Made by a program: the position numbers and the translations under genes
Shown here: piece after piece, positions 51,501-63,600 of the stretch
Layout of the letters: the number at the start of each line of letters is the position of its first letter
Position numbering within the stretch: position 1 is the first letter of the stretch
DNA from: Tetramitus jugosus
Lineage: Eukaryota; Heterolobosea; Eutetramitea; Acrasida; Vahlkampfiidae
Length of the DNA: 64,000 bases
Direction: 5' to 3'
NCBI GenBank assembly: GCA_937625935.1
Contig: OW569383.1
Coordinates: 124,001 to 188,000 of the forward strand
The notes under the pieces: generated by a model
The model's database searches: none
What the model saw: only the letters and a program-made list of their open reading frames with translations
What the model was told of the DNA's origin: nothing

Positions 51501-52280
51501 TTACATTAGAGAAGGATCAGGCAAATCCAGTCCTGTCGTAGTTGCTGTCTGATCCAAACTGCTCACATCAGGCAACACCGAAGTCAACACACTGTTCCGC
51601 TCCTGTTCCATCTTCTCTACATCTGGCAGTGTCAACTCGTTGTCACTACCACCAACACTATCCTGTCTGCTCTGTTGTTTATTCGCAATCATTTTTTGCT
51701 TTTGTCTGATTTGAACCAACTTTGGTTCAATCTTCAAATCACCATACTGCTTCATTGCATCCTCCTTCTCCTGCTCTGTCACTGGTGTACTGTCCAAAAC
51801 AGTCAAATTCTTCAATCGACTCAACACAAACAACCGATAGTCCGTGTACTGCTGTACCGTGCCTCCATTGAAGAAATTGGGACATGCTTGATTCTTCAAC
51901 ATGCTAAACATTTTGAGATTGGGACAACAGGCTGCAATCTTGTCAATCCACACTGCGAGATGCTTAATTTGACATCCATTGACCCACAACAACTCCAATC
52001 GAGGCAACAGTTTTCCACTGTTAAAGTTACTGTTGGATTGGAGACGATTGTTGTCTGCGACGAGTGATCTCAACTGGGGGAACCAGTCCAAGTTGGGCAG
52101 ATCGGTCAAGTAGTTGAATGAGAGGTCGAGTTCGGTGATTTGAGACGCCTTCTTTCCACCAATCACCGCGAATGGAATTTGACGCAATGATTTGTGGGCC
52201 AATGAACATCTGCCCTGTGCATCAATCTGTATATCTTTGCTGGATAGAATGGTACCACTGCCTCCTCCACTTGCTGACAT
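51501..52280 (-). CDS. leucine-rich-repeat protein, LRMDA-like
   Basis: 259 residues from ATG 52280; the open frame continues upstream only to a GTG. Short leucine-rich repeats span about 25-150 (ITELDLSFNYLTDLPNLDWF, LRSLVADNNRLQ, LELLWVNGCQIKHLAVWIDK). They end in a cap-like block (YTDYRLFVLSRLKNLTVLDS, then TPVTEQEKEDA) of the U2A'/LRMDA type. A cysteine-containing segment NLKMFSMLKNQACPNFF resembles animal LRMDA (C10orf11). The C-terminal 60 residues are polar and probably disordered. The fold is a small protein-binding solenoid in cytosol or nucleus; the partner is unknown. U2A' was considered, but the repeats and cap fit LRMDA better. Confidence 0.65.
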   Translation of the reverse strand: MSASGGGSGTILSSKDIQIDAQGRCSLAHKSLRQIPFAVIGGKKASQITELDLSFNYLTDLPNLDWFPQLRSLVADNNRLQSNSNFNSGKLLPRLELLWVNGCQIKHLAVWIDKIAACCPNLKMFSMLKNQACPNFFNGGTVQQYTDYRLFVLSRLKNLTVLDSTPVTEQEKEDAMKQYGDLKIEPKLVQIRQKQKMIANKQQSRQDSVGGSDNELTLPDVEKMEQERNSVLTSVLPDVSSLDQTATTTGLDLPDPSLM

Positions 52281-52761
52281 TTGTATTGTCCAATGTTGTT
52301 GTTGTTGTTTGTTGTTTTTGTCTGTCCTCACAGGGTGAGTTGAGCACTATTCTTGTTTTTTGTTTTTTCTGGATTGTTCCGAGTTTGAACGGAGGAGTTT
52401 CATTGGAAATTTTCGGCGCGCTGGAACCTCGGAGTTGGAGAATGACAGTTGATTGCAAGAATTAAATACAGCCAGTGGAGAAAGTGTGTTTGAATAAAAA
52501 TTTTTGTTTTTTAATATGTACACATAATTAAGGTGTGTATGGTGGTTTGGATTGATTACAGGGATGGATGGTTGTTGTTGGTTCAGTGGATAATGGTCGC
52601 TCTAGCAAAATTTGTTGTGAAGTAGATCCGGAGATGACACTCTTCGAATGACTTCCAACATTATCGATTCTTTCTCTCTAGTAAAGTGTGTGCGCGTTCG
52701 CAATCGATTGTGGTTGGAACTTGCAGGTTTCAGTTGATTCAGTAATCATCAACGATCACAC
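52281..52761. other. intergenic, 481 bases
   Basis: It is the promoter side of the LRMDA-like gene and the 3' flank of the SAP protein gene. A GC-rich TTTTCGGCGCGC lies near 52,408; it resembles but does not match an E2F site. The centre (about 52,490-52,545) is AT-rich. Confidence 0.35.
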
Positions 52762-53754
52762 TTACTTTTGCTTCTTTGCTGGCTTTTCATCATCACCACC
52801 AGCTTCAGCCTTCTCAGCTTCTGCTCTCTTCCTCTTCTCAGCTGCCTTCTTCTTCTTGGTAGCAGCAGACATTGGAGCTCTTCTCTTCTTCTTGGTCTTT
52901 GCTCTTTCAGAGGCAGACATTGCCTTGGTACCTTCATCATCACCATCGAGGAATGCCAAAATTCTCTTGACCATCTCCTTCTTGTTTCCTCCAGTGATTC
53001 TACCGTTTTGCTTTAGGTAGTCCTTGAGTTGTTCAGTGTAGTATTGATACAAATCTTCAAAGGTGATTCCAGGCTTGATGTCTGAAACCTTTGGAGCATC
53101 AGCACGAGCTTCTTCCTTTGTCTTTCTCTTGCCAGAACCCTTTTCTTCCTCAAGAGCTTCCTTCAAGTGTGGATAACCACCAGAGAGAATACGATCAATG
53201 ACAACCTTTCTGGATCCAGATTTTGAGAGCTTCAAGTGAGCAGCGACTTCATCAATGAATGACTTTGCCATCGTTTCAAACATCTTTCTCAAACCAGCAA
53301 TGGTCAATTCTTCGCACAAGGCATCAATCTTTGCTTCCTTGTCGCCTTCTTCTTGGAATTCCATGCATGAGCAAATCTTGTCAAGAGAGTCTTCGTTCAA
53401 CTTTTCAAAGAACTTGTCAGGGGTGGCCTTCTTGAAGTGATCCTTGAATTGTTTGGCCATCTTGGACTTGTTGTCATGACCCAAGTCGTCAGTGTCTTCC
53501 AACAACAAGAGACAGCTCTTCATGGTGTCAGCATCCTTGGAAACAGAGGACAACAAGTGTTGTGATCCCTTCTCTTCGGCAACTTCCATAACGGCTTGGA
53601 CTTGCTTCTTCTTTGTTCCAGAGGACTTCTTTGCCTTGTTTCCAAGCAAGAGCTCCTTCAAGAGATCAGAGCTAAGTTTTTCGAGGACGACTTCAATGGT
53701 GACATCTTCTTGGTCGTCGTTTGTGGCTGTTGATGTTGATTCCTTCTTGGACAT
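52762..53754 (-). CDS. SAP-domain nuclear protein with repeated helical modules
   Basis: 330 residues, Lys- and Glu-rich with little low-complexity Asn/Gln, unlike its neighbours. A clear SAP motif lies at about 233-268 (YTEQLKDYLKQNGRITGGNK, then MVKRILAFLDGD). Upstream are at least two or three related helical modules with the pattern Leu-x3-Leu followed by a basic loop and a helix ending in Ile-Leu, for example FIDEVAAHLKLSKSGSRKVV and LLLGNKAKKSSGTKKKQVQA. The C-terminal 50 residues are very basic (KTKKKRRAPMSAATKKKKAA) and serve as a nuclear signal or DNA-binding tail. SAP modules bind AT-rich scaffold DNA, as in SAF-A and DEK. A chromatin-architecture role is likely; the exact orthologue is not known to me. 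Confidence 0.75.
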   Translation of the reverse strand: MSKKESTSTATNDDQEDVTIEVVLEKLSSDLLKELLLGNKAKKSSGTKKKQVQAVMEVAEEKGSQHLLSSVSKDADTMKSCLLLLEDTDDLGHDNKSKMAKQFKDHFKKATPDKFFEKLNEDSLDKICSCMEFQEEGDKEAKIDALCEELTIAGLRKMFETMAKSFIDEVAAHLKLSKSGSRKVVIDRILSGGYPHLKEALEEEKGSGKRKTKEEARADAPKVSDIKPGITFEDLYQYYTEQLKDYLKQNGRITGGNKKEMVKRILAFLDGDDEGTKAMSASERAKTKKKRRAPMSAATKKKKAAEKRKRAEAEKAEAGGDDEKPAKKQK

Positions 53755-54790
53755 TCTTCAAAGTGGTGGGACTACGAGTGTGTTGGTTGGTTTAAGCTGT
53801 TCGTTCAGTTGTTGTTCTGTTTTGCTTTTGTTTCTTGAAAGGATCTTTCTGGTTTTCTCTGGAAATTTATAATAATTTTGGACGTCAGGTGCACAGACAC
53901 AAGGTAGAATCCGTGTCAGTGAAACTGAAACCAGATGCCACTGACCGACCATACAGCGGATACAATCCATGCGATAACGGCTCGTTCAAGCAAGTGTAGG
54001 ATGAGGGGAACACCTCGCCAAAGGATTAGTCGTAACGGTCAGTAACGATCGAGATCGAAAATTTTTGTCGGGTATTTTTTCGTTGTAACTGGATAAAAAA
54101 CATGGATTTTGCTGGGTCAACCTGATGGATGAAGTTTCAACAAGGTCGACAGTTACATGTTTACATGAACTCAACCACTTTGTTTGAGAGGGTTTTGACT
54201 TTGTATTCCCATATTATTGGTCTATGGCTCTAGTGTGCTTGATTCTTGAGGAGTTTTGTGAACTGACAAAAATGTTGCAATAGGTCGTTTGAACCATAAC
54301 AAAAAACATCCTCTGTTTTCACACCGCACATTCCACTACAGTCATTGTATTCCAACAACCTATTCCGTGTTCAGATATCAAACAAAAGAACTTTGAGAAT
54401 AGAATCTTCTCTTTTAAACTTGATGTCTTCTTGAAGAACAGGCGCTGCCAAGCTTGTTGGATCGATTCGTTGAATTTTTGGGCAAGGTAACCAACAAAAA
54501 AGAATTCCCAAGGAAGGCCTTCCAAGACCAAGTGACGTCTTAACGATTTTAGATGTTCCTGCACAATGAAAGGCAATTTTGAATTGGAACTCAAGGGTTG
54601 GGAAAGACCTTGACCACCGAAGTGAAACAGATACAGTTCGGGTGCACCAAGGTTTTTAGTGATCCGATGACATTAAAGCCCTTTTATTCTTGACCTCTTT
54701 TCCCGCCAGAGCTCCTTTTTACCGTTGCAAAGAACTACAGAAAAATGTCATTTTTCCACCGTGGATGCAAGAATCGGGAGAAAAGGTGAA
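53755..54790. promoter_or_regulatory. divergent intergenic region, about 1 kb
   Basis: It lies between the SAP gene and the three-exon gene. A 91-codon minus-strand frame at 54319-54594 has protein-like composition (LPWEFFFVGYLAQKFNESI) but no ATG near its 5' end, so it is not called as a gene. A TTTTCCCGCC element sits at 54698-54707. Nothing else was recognised. Confidence 0.4.
54698..54707 (+). promoter_or_regulatory. E2F-like site TTTTCCCGCC
   Basis: Matches the TTTCCCGC form of the E2F core, 84 bases upstream of the ATG at 54791. Inferred from sequence only. Confidence 0.35.
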
Positions 54791-57362
54791 ATGGATAAGC
54801 TCATGTAAGTGGCATTAGTTCAGCAACACTATTCTTTCAAATTTCAAGATCATAACTCGAATTTTATGTGAAACAGTGAAGAGACAGAGAGAAGATTTTT
54901 GTCCAAGTTTGGCGAGTCGAATGGGGAACTCGACATTGATGTTGACATTTATGTTGAAAGTGATCAACATGCTTTTACTCTCAACTCTCTTGTTGAAATG
55001 GACAATCATCTGATTAACGATACCCACTTTCAAGAGATGGTTCAAGATGTGGATCGCTATTGTTCTGAACACTTTTTCAAGGTATCCATCCTGATTAGCC
55101 ACCCATCAACCGTTGTATGTCTAGTACTATTCATAGTGATTAACCCATCGATAATAGAACATCAAGCAAGAGGATAAATATTATGTGTTTGTTTGTGGTT
55201 TATTGAGAGGACTCCTTAGGGAGTGTGTCTCTGTTTATGATCCCTTCGAGCGAAAACAAGTAATAGAGAAAGTTTATCGTTGGTATAGAGACAAAAGAAA
55301 ACTATTATTGGATTACAAGTTAAGAGTGTTCAAGAGACAGACATTGGGGAAGAAAGAAGAAAAGAAATCCCTTGTCGGATATGAAGACAAAGAGGAACAA
55401 AATGAAAACAATGAACTCGAGACAATTGATGAGTATTCAGACCTTAAAACACCGAGAGTTGATCCACATCAGCATGTTTCTATTGAATATTTGAGATCGC
55501 GATTGAAAGAGAAGATACAATCAGAGCAAGATGTTCTACCTGATCCGACCGATTACCAACAGAGGAAAGCGACACACTTTGATCCCAGGGTAGAGAAGCA
55601 CGATGTGTTAAGCGGTTTATCTAACGATCCTTCGATCCCCTTCTATATGAGCAACGAGAAGAAAAGGAAAGTATTTGTGCATCAAAAGTTAAAACAATAC
55701 AGCAAGAGGAATATCCAGAAAACAGAAGAACTACGACAAGCAAGCGCCGAAATGCTGCCCTCACAGATAAGCTCACCTACTTCGTCTATGTCGACATCTT
55801 TCTTTGGAAAGCAAACATCCAAAACCATTCCAGAGAAAAAGAAGAGACTAGCGGATGTGTATGCATACACGGAGCGGACCGACAAAGAGAAGGGTAAGAA
55901 TGTACAGAAAACATGGCTAATGCATCGAGTCAAAGAAGCAGAAGAGCATCTTGAGACCTTGGAAATGAATGATGTTGTTTCATCGTGGAGTAGCAATAGA
56001 GCTCGTATTCAAGAAGAAATATTCAGAAGACATGAGAGTTCTCAGTATTCAGCTCAAACTGGTTCTAGAATCCAGAACGTTATCAAAAGTAATGAGCTAA
56101 CGGCAGAAAAGAATAGAAGATTAAAGAGCTTAAAACTAAAGAGAAGGATAGTGAACAACTTTTTGGACAGCAGCAGCGATGAAGACTCCACAATCGATAA
56201 CTCCGTAGGAGATGAAGAAGGATTTGAAGTGAAGAATGAAAGAATGATAGATGTTTCGCACGAGGGAATACAGACTACAGGCATTGATGAACTCCCCGTA
56301 TTCCTGTCTCCTTACAACAACCTGAAAGAAGTGGGCCCAGTGAAGATTCAATCCTCTATGTATTTGGAAGATGTTGTGCAGGAACCTACTGCTGTGTTGA
56401 AAGGATTCCTTTCTCCAACTACTCATGCCAACATACCAAAGAAATCTAAACAAAGAGTTCTGTTGATGGATATCATTCAGAACAACACTCTTTCAAGATC
56501 AAATAGTATGAATAACTTGCAAAAAGCAGATTCAAAATTTAGTCAGGGATTGGACCACCTGATTCGACCATCTTCGACTAGCTCAACCCGTAAAGTCCAC
56601 AAGAGCAAAAGAAATTCATTAACTCCTACTTCTCCTTCAGCAGCAAGAGGGAAGGGTATCAGCGCCTCGAAGATTAGCTCCCTGGCAGGGCCTGAGATAG
56701 TGCCAGATATCCCAGAAATCACAAAACCGTCCTTTGGAAGATATCTAGATAAGGGTAAGGTTGTTATGCATAATGTGTATGAACTCTATGCAAATCAAGT
56801 GGTGAAACATAATGAAGTGGTGATCAAAAATATGAAGCCCAATCGAAATGGGGTTCCAACTACTCAAGGAAGCACTAAAACTATACAACGACCTCCCTCT
56901 CCGAAATCTCCTTCTTCATCTCGCCCAGTGTCCTCCAGAACAAGAGGAAACATATCAAATAGGATTGGAAGCTCTCATCCAAGTTTACCTGAGCCAAAAG
57001 AACCAATTTTCCAAACTTTGAGTGATTTTGGACATCCCCCATCGTTGTTGTATGGTGCTCAGATGGATGAGTGTGAAAGGATAAAACTTGAACTCTCCAA
57101 AAGGAAGATTCATATCCCTTCAAAAGTATTAGAAAGGAGCATCGTCATACCAGAAGATAAACCATTTTCAGTGTGCAAACGCGACCTTCCAAGTCCTTCA
57201 GCAGGTTTAATTGAAGATGTATCTCTCTTACCAGCTAGAAGGCGGCGACCGAGATCTGGAAGAAGCACCAGAACTCCAAGGAGTTCTTCCGGAAGCAGAC
57301 CGAATACAGGAAGGCCAAATTCTTCCAGGCTTCCTTCAAGCCGGGCATCCACTGCTAGATAA
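54791..57362 (+). CDS. unrecognised three-exon protein, about 805 aa
   Basis: Coding exons are 54791-54804 (14 bases, MDKL plus two bases), 54877-55081 and 55167-57362. Introns of 72 and 85 bases use GTAAGT/CAG and GTATCC/AAG. An acceptor six bases later (exon from 55173) would also keep frame and drop two residues. The first 110 residues look folded (YVESDQHAFTLNSLVEMDNH, YYVFVCGLLRGLLRECVSVY, VIEKVYRWYRDKRKLLLDYK). The rest is charged, with coiled segments (RVKEAEEHLETLEMNDVVSS) and Ser/Pro/Arg-rich stretches ending RPNSSRLPSSRASTAR. It resembles cytoskeletal or basal-body proteins in composition, but no domain was recognised, so the function is unknown. An E2F-like element precedes it. Confidence 0.7.
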
Positions 57363-57528
57363 CATTCGGGCAAATCGACATGGTCGTTGTAATAAATTTT
57401 GTAACTGCGAGCGCCGAAATTAATCGGGGTTCGAAGCAGATATCTCCAACACAATTCCACCTCTTTGATCCCAGAAAGCAAACAAAAATTTATCACCAAC
57501 ACATAGCAACACAGTAAATATAAGAAAA

Positions 57529-58460
57529 ATGGAGGATTTTTTAAACGAAGAAAACGCACAAGAGACTCAACAAGACAACAACTTTGATGATGACTTTGAT
57601 TTTGATGGTGAAAACACCCAACAACAACCAGAGAATGAAGAAGAAGAATTTGAAGGTGACAACAATGAACAACAGTTCGATCAACAAGAAGAACAAGCAG
57701 AAGAAGAACAAGGTGTTGTAGACCAAAACAATGATGATGACCAACATGATCAATTCCAACAACAAGATTCGTATGAACCAGCCTACAACTATGAAGAACC
57801 TGCCCAAACCAGCAAGACCACTCCAATTCAGTATGTTGTCCTCTTTTGCCAAAGCTCAAGAAACTTGCTTGTTAAATTTTCTTTTTGTTGCCTTCTCTGT
57901 TTACTAACTTATATTCTTTTCTTTCATCGTTTCATCATTTTACGTACTATTGACTACAAATTGTGCTGCACATGCAATAATAATAATACACTTGTGAACA
58001 AACTAGAGAATGGAGACAACAAAAGAACAAGTTGATTGAGGAGTTGGATGAGACAAGCAGATCCAAGAAGAAGCAAATTCGCCAAACCGCTGAACAATTC
58101 ATTGAACAATATTTGGCCGAACGTGAAGAGAAGAAGAGAAATCAACACAAGAAGAATGTGGAAGATGAAGAAATCTTTGCTCAAACGAACCAAGTAGCCT
58201 CTGACAATGTGTGGGAGAATGTGCTCAAGTATGTTGATATTCATGGTGCAAGCAAGAAGCAAGCAGCAAGCAATGAAGAAAGCTTGGACGATTTGGACAA
58301 GGTTGATCTCTCATTCAAGAAGAAGGGCAGCAAGGGTCAACCAGAAGACTTGGAGATTGACATTTCTGTTCGCCAAGCCGAGAACAAGGATGTCTCTAGA
58401 ATGAGAAAGATTTTGTTGACATTGAAGAACCAACCATTGCCAACCCAACCAACTGCCTAA
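57529..58460 (+). CDS. clathrin light chain
   Basis: Exons 57529-57830 and 58007-58460 are joined by a 176-base intron (GTATGT to TAG), giving 251 residues. The N-terminal 95 residues are very acidic and Gln/Asn-rich, with little other structure. The junction restores TPIQEWRQQKNKLIEELDET, the start of the central heavy-chain-binding coiled coil, which continues through FIEQYLAEREEKKRNQHKKN. A final conserved part (NVWENVLKYVDIHG, DVSRMRKILLTLKNQPLP) matches the C-terminal end of clathrin light chains. The protein decorates clathrin triskelia on vesicles and regulates their assembly. An AATAAA signal lies about 30 bases after the stop. Confidence 0.85.
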
Positions 58461-58559
58461 ATGATCACATGATCACTAGCATTTTGTACATCAATAAACC
58501 AGACAGTCACATATTAAACTAACAAAGACAATCACATTGCTGAGGAACAATTCATGAAT

Positions 58560-59725
58560 TTAATCGCCTCTGCTATCGCTCTTTTGAGAGACAATGTACT
58601 GAGCCAAGTGAGTCACGGCAACCTTGCCTATTGGATACTTGTCCTCATTTATGATAATGAGTCTGTTGACACGGGTGGCCTTCAACCTCTTGACAACCAA
58701 GTCAATGGTAGAATTAGGGAAACAAAAGATGAATGGATACTTGTCAATAGGTGACAATTGACGAACAGTGCTCAAAAAGTCCAAAACTGGCAAATTCAAC
58801 ATCTTGAATCCGTCTTGTCCGAGTGCCAACACATGGATATCACGTGCAGAAATGACACTGATCAATTGCTTGTCATCACCAATCACTGGCACAAAACTGG
58901 CTTGATTTTCTCTCATCAATCGGAATGCATCAATGGCCTTCTTGTCCTCAGTTACAATACTCTCCTTTGCAAGAGTCAAACCAACGTTCAATTGGTCAAT
59001 AGGAGCATCAAACAATTGTGAGCCCTTGTCATCAATCTATATATTATTATTGTTGTTGTTGTGATTGTTATTGGGATTATTATTGGGATCATCGCCACAC
59101 ACATACAAATCAGTATTGAATTCATTGTTGTTGTGAGTTACTTGTAATGCACAAAACACATGATGATCATACGATAACAATAACAACAAAAAAAAGCTTA
59201 CAAAACTCTCTAGAGATCACATACAGTTTGCTTCATCAGATTCATGACATCAGAATGAGTCACAATATTCACAAATTCCTTGTTGTCATTCTCCACAACG
59301 ACTCTCTTGTTTCCCTGTGCCAACTCATGCACAGCATCAAACGCAGTAGCATTCAATGAAAGTGTAGCAAACTTGTCAAGCTTTGAATAGTTGGCCACTT
59401 GACTCACAGGTGTTGACATGATGCTCTCCTGTAACTGTACATTTTCAATCGTAGATGGCAAAAAGGCGGCATCATTCTGTTGATAGGTATCAACGACAAA
59501 AGCAACGATATCGATAAAATCGACAAACACTTTTTGTGATTCAGCTGATGATGATGATGAGCTTAGAACAGGAGCTGATCGAATATCTTTTTGTTGGAGC
59601 TTCTTGATGACTTCAGAGATGGTCTCAGTTGGCTCAAGAGACAAAATGGTACGAGTAGGACCAACGAGTTGTTCAATGGATGTGGATTTGAACTGTTGGA
59701 CAAAGAGATCTCTTGGAGAAGACAT
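58560..59725 (-). CDS. four-CBS-domain protein, AMPK-gamma/SNF4-like
   Basis: Exons 59725-59225 and 59036-58560 are joined by a 188-base intron (GTATGT to TAG), giving 325 residues. The size and repeat pattern correspond to four CBS motifs. The first lies near 25-90 (ILSLEPTETISEVIKKLQQK), the second near 120-165 (ATAFDAVHELAQGNKRVVVE, FVNIVTHSDVMNLM). The third follows the splice (SFVPVIGDDKQLISVISARD), and the fourth is at the end (VNRLIIINEDKYPIGKVAVT). Paired CBS motifs bind AMP, ADP or ATP; AMPK gamma subunits sense cellular energy in this way. Nucleotide-contacting residues could not be mapped with confidence, so a different four-CBS protein remains possible. Confidence 0.65.
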
Positions 59726-60662
59726 GATGATAAATTGTGTAGTGGTTCCTATGTAGGTGCGTTGTTGTTGCTTGTGGAGGTTTGATTTTTTTTAAAAAGC
59801 TTTTTTTGAAAAAGTGGACGCTTGGGGGGTTCTTCCGAAACGTGATTGTATGCATACACTATCCTCATCTACAGGGGAGATGTCATTGTCTTCTGTGGTG
59901 TCAGGGACTGGAGAGGTCGTGCTTCTTCTTGCTGAAGGCGTATCTAGTTGGCCACAACAAAACTTGAACAACTTTGAGTAATTGAGGAATACGATTGTTT
60001 CGGGGTAAAAGGGTCAACCACATTAATGGGATTAGTTTTTGCGAGAATAAGCGATAGGGACTCAAATTCCTTGCGCTTCCTCTTTGAATTAATTTAAGCT
60101 CACAATCCCTTAAACTCAGGCTCGATTACACCCTCAACTCCAGCTAATTCGCATCAGCTGTAGTGTGAAACCACTCATCCATCAAGCAAGAGGAGTAATT
60201 CGAGAACCGCCAAATCAAAAAATTGTCAATGCCCGGTTCGAACAAAAGCAGAAGATAGGAAAAATAACAGCGACGATTAAAAAAAATCAGAAAAACGAAC
60301 AACAACATTCAACAAATTTCAAAGGCTTTTTTGGAGGAGAGGTCGATATACAACAAACAACAAACAAAGTCTCATTCGTCATCAATAACCCACAACAAAC
60401 ATTAGGACGACGAACCAAAAAACTTCCAAAAAATCATCATCCGCTTTTTTTTGTTGATTTTTTCCATCTTTTTCGAGTGAGACGACAAACACCAACCACC
60501 GCCACCACTATCATCGTCATCATCATTATCTACTCCACACTCAAGACCTACCCTACTCCTCCAACTGTTGCCTCTATTGACGACCAAAATCCATTCATAC
60601 ACTTTTGAATACAAAAAAAATATTTCTCACTGAGAACGCGGATCAACAATCAATCATCAACA
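59726..60662. promoter_or_regulatory. divergent intergenic region and probable YAK1 5' UTR, 937 bases
   Basis: A 147-codon frame at 60165-60608 has no protein-like order and is read as part of the leader of the kinase gene. Purine- and A-rich tracts dominate its right half. No strong palindrome or recognised site was found. Confidence 0.35.
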
Positions 60663-63600
60663 ATGTCATCATCACTCAACTTGACAATCAACATACCCAA
60701 CAATGATATTCATTCAATGGACAATAATGGTAGTGGTGCCATACAACAACATGAAAAAGTGAAAAAAAAGAGTGCACTCAAAAAGAAAAAATCAGCATCC
60801 AAAAAAAAGAAGACGTCTTCTTCCTCACTCAGTGTTTCCACGAACACAACATCCAATCATCAAGGTGGCAATCATGAATTTCTATTTAAGCCATGTGAGG
60901 TTCATTTTAGACCCTACAGTGAACAACTTCAACAACAATCAACAATAACAACAAGCGATGAGAAGAATAATGAGACGATATCAACAACAACAACAACAAC
61001 AACAATGACAAGCAATGATGAAAATGGAATTACGCCGAGTGAAACAAGTGCTCAACAACAATTGGAGAGCATTCACAAATCAAACAACAATCACCATCAT
61101 CACCATCATCACTCCACAATTGTCTCCTCATTAACACTGTCACTCATGAAGAATTCAACAACAACGACAACAACATCATCACCCCATGCAGAACACAGCA
61201 ACAACAAGAAGAAAAATCTAGTCAAGAGTCTCACACATGATCTCGTCTCACAATACAAGCAATGTTCGTCAGAGTTCAAGTACACGAGTCCAAAGCGCAT
61301 TCTGACTCAACCATCCGATCCAGCATCCAACAATGGACTAGACAATGTCGATGGCAATTTAATCTTAGCGGTGGATGATGTGTTGGGAGAGCGGTACGTG
61401 GTCAAAGATGTTCTCGGTATGGGAACGTTTGGTCAAGTGGCTCGGTGTGAAGACACACAGAATATCGGTTCTCCGCACTTGGCAGTCAAAGTCATCAAGA
61501 ATAAGCGTGCTTATTTGAAGCAGGCTGAAGTGGAGACGCAAATTTTGCGGTTATTGTGTCAAAACTATGACCCAGACAATACGCATCACATTATCCGCAT
61601 GGATCACTACTTTTTTCATCAGAATCACTTGTGTATCGTGTTTGAAATGTTGAGCATCAATTTGTTTGAGTTGATTAAGCAGAATCGGTTCAGAGGACTG
61701 TCTACCAATGTGATTCGCGTGTTTTTGTCTCAAATGTTGGATGCGTTGTGCGTGTTGCAAAAGGCAAAGATTATTCACTGTGATTTGAAGCCGGAGAATA
61801 TTTTATTGACGGATTTGTCATCGCCAAAGAATTTGATCAAGTTGATTGATTTTGGAAGTGCTTGTTTTGAGAAGGAGACTGTGTATTCGTACATTCAATC
61901 GCGGTTCTATCGATCACCCGATGTCCTGTTCGGAGTAGAGTACAATTGTGCAATTGATATGTGGTCTCTGGGTTGCATCTGTGCAGAGTTGTTCTTGGGA
62001 CTGCCTCTGTTCCCTGGTGCCTCGCAGTACAATCAAGTGGCACGTATTGTGGAGATGCTCGGTATGCCACCTGCGTACTTGTTGGACACTGGTCGCACCT
62101 CACGAAAATACTTTAAACGAAAGCCGTACATGATGAATCCGAGTGATCATCCCTATGAGATGAAGACTGAGCAAGAGTACTGCCTGGAGAACAATGATAC
62201 ACCAAAAGAGTGGAAACGCTACTTTAACTATACAAAGTTGGACGATCTGATCAAGTATTACTCGTACAAGAATATTCCACAGGAAGAAGTGAAGAATGAG
62301 GAGTTGAATCGTGTTGCTCTGATTGATTTGTTGCACGGGTTGTTGCACTGGGATCCCAATCTTCGGTGGACGGCCAATCAAGCAAAGAATCATCCGTTTG
62401 TGACTGGTGAACCATTCACTGGACCATTTGTTCCAGAGATTGATGCTGAGAGAACAATGATACCGATCAAGACACAGCACGCTGTTCCCTATGCAACAGC
62501 ACCAGTTGCTACATCATGGGGCAACTCGTATCACAATCAACCAATGCCACAGCAACAACAACAGCAATCATTGGGCAAGAGGGTCATGTCTGGTGGTCTC
62601 AGTCAGCAATTTGTCACACCTAACTCCTGGGGTCCTCAGACTGGTTTCCTCGGCAGCAACGTCTCATTGGGCAATTTGGGACCAAGTCCCAATCCAATGT
62701 TTGGTTCCTACTCTCAAGCTCAACCAGTTGTTCAACAACAACAACAACAAGGAGCACAACAGGAGAAACAAGGTATTCCGATTGGACGTGGCAATCAACA
62801 ACAACAATCCTGGAATCAACAGTCCTATGGCAACAACTCTTATGGCTATGGCTCGTCACCCATGTACACCTCTCCCATGTCATCCTCCGGATCCTACATG
62901 GGATCATCGCTCAACATGCCTATGGTTCAGGGAACACCCACCAACAACTACAACAATAGTTATTCGAGTAACAGTGGTGGCCATTGGCAGGGAAGTCTTC
63001 CAAATTCATTCAACGGTGGCAATCACATGGCATTCTCCCCTCAACAACAACCACAACAGCAGCAACAACAAAAGTGGTCACAAAAGAAGTCATCCTATCG
63101 TGGAACCTTGTCAGAGCAATTCAATTCGATGCAACTCGACAATTCACCCAATGTTCGACAACGAAGCAGCAGCAGCGCTACTGCATCCTCCTACAACAAC
63201 AGTCCACGACAACAACAACAACAACAGCAGCAGCAACAGCAACAGCTTCAACAGTATGAGAACCACAAGGGCAGAGCGAGAAGAGAATCCTATGCTGGTC
63301 AACCACGATCGCACAAGTCTCAGAAACGACGACCATCCATTCAAGAACAAGAACCTGCCATGCTCAGTGCATCACTGCTCAATGATCCAGACTACTCTTC
63401 CAATGCAGCCAACGAACCTTCATCACCTCCATTCGATTCTGAAATGTCATCATCATCTGACAATTGGAATCCATTCTTCCCAGGAGAGGACTTGGAGTTG
63501 GACGATGCACCACCACCAGCATCATCTACTCATCACAACAACAACAATAGCAGTAATAATTGGTCCAATTCATCATATGGTAACTCTCAAAAGAATAACA

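Noticed and set aside
52405-52420. TTTTCGGCGCGC as an E2F site
   Set aside because: It has an extra G relative to the consensus core and does not match TTTSSCGC.
60165-60608. 147-codon frame before the YAK1 kinase
   Set aside because: Composition is that of A-rich leader DNA, with no protein-like pattern; it fits the kinase 5' UTR.
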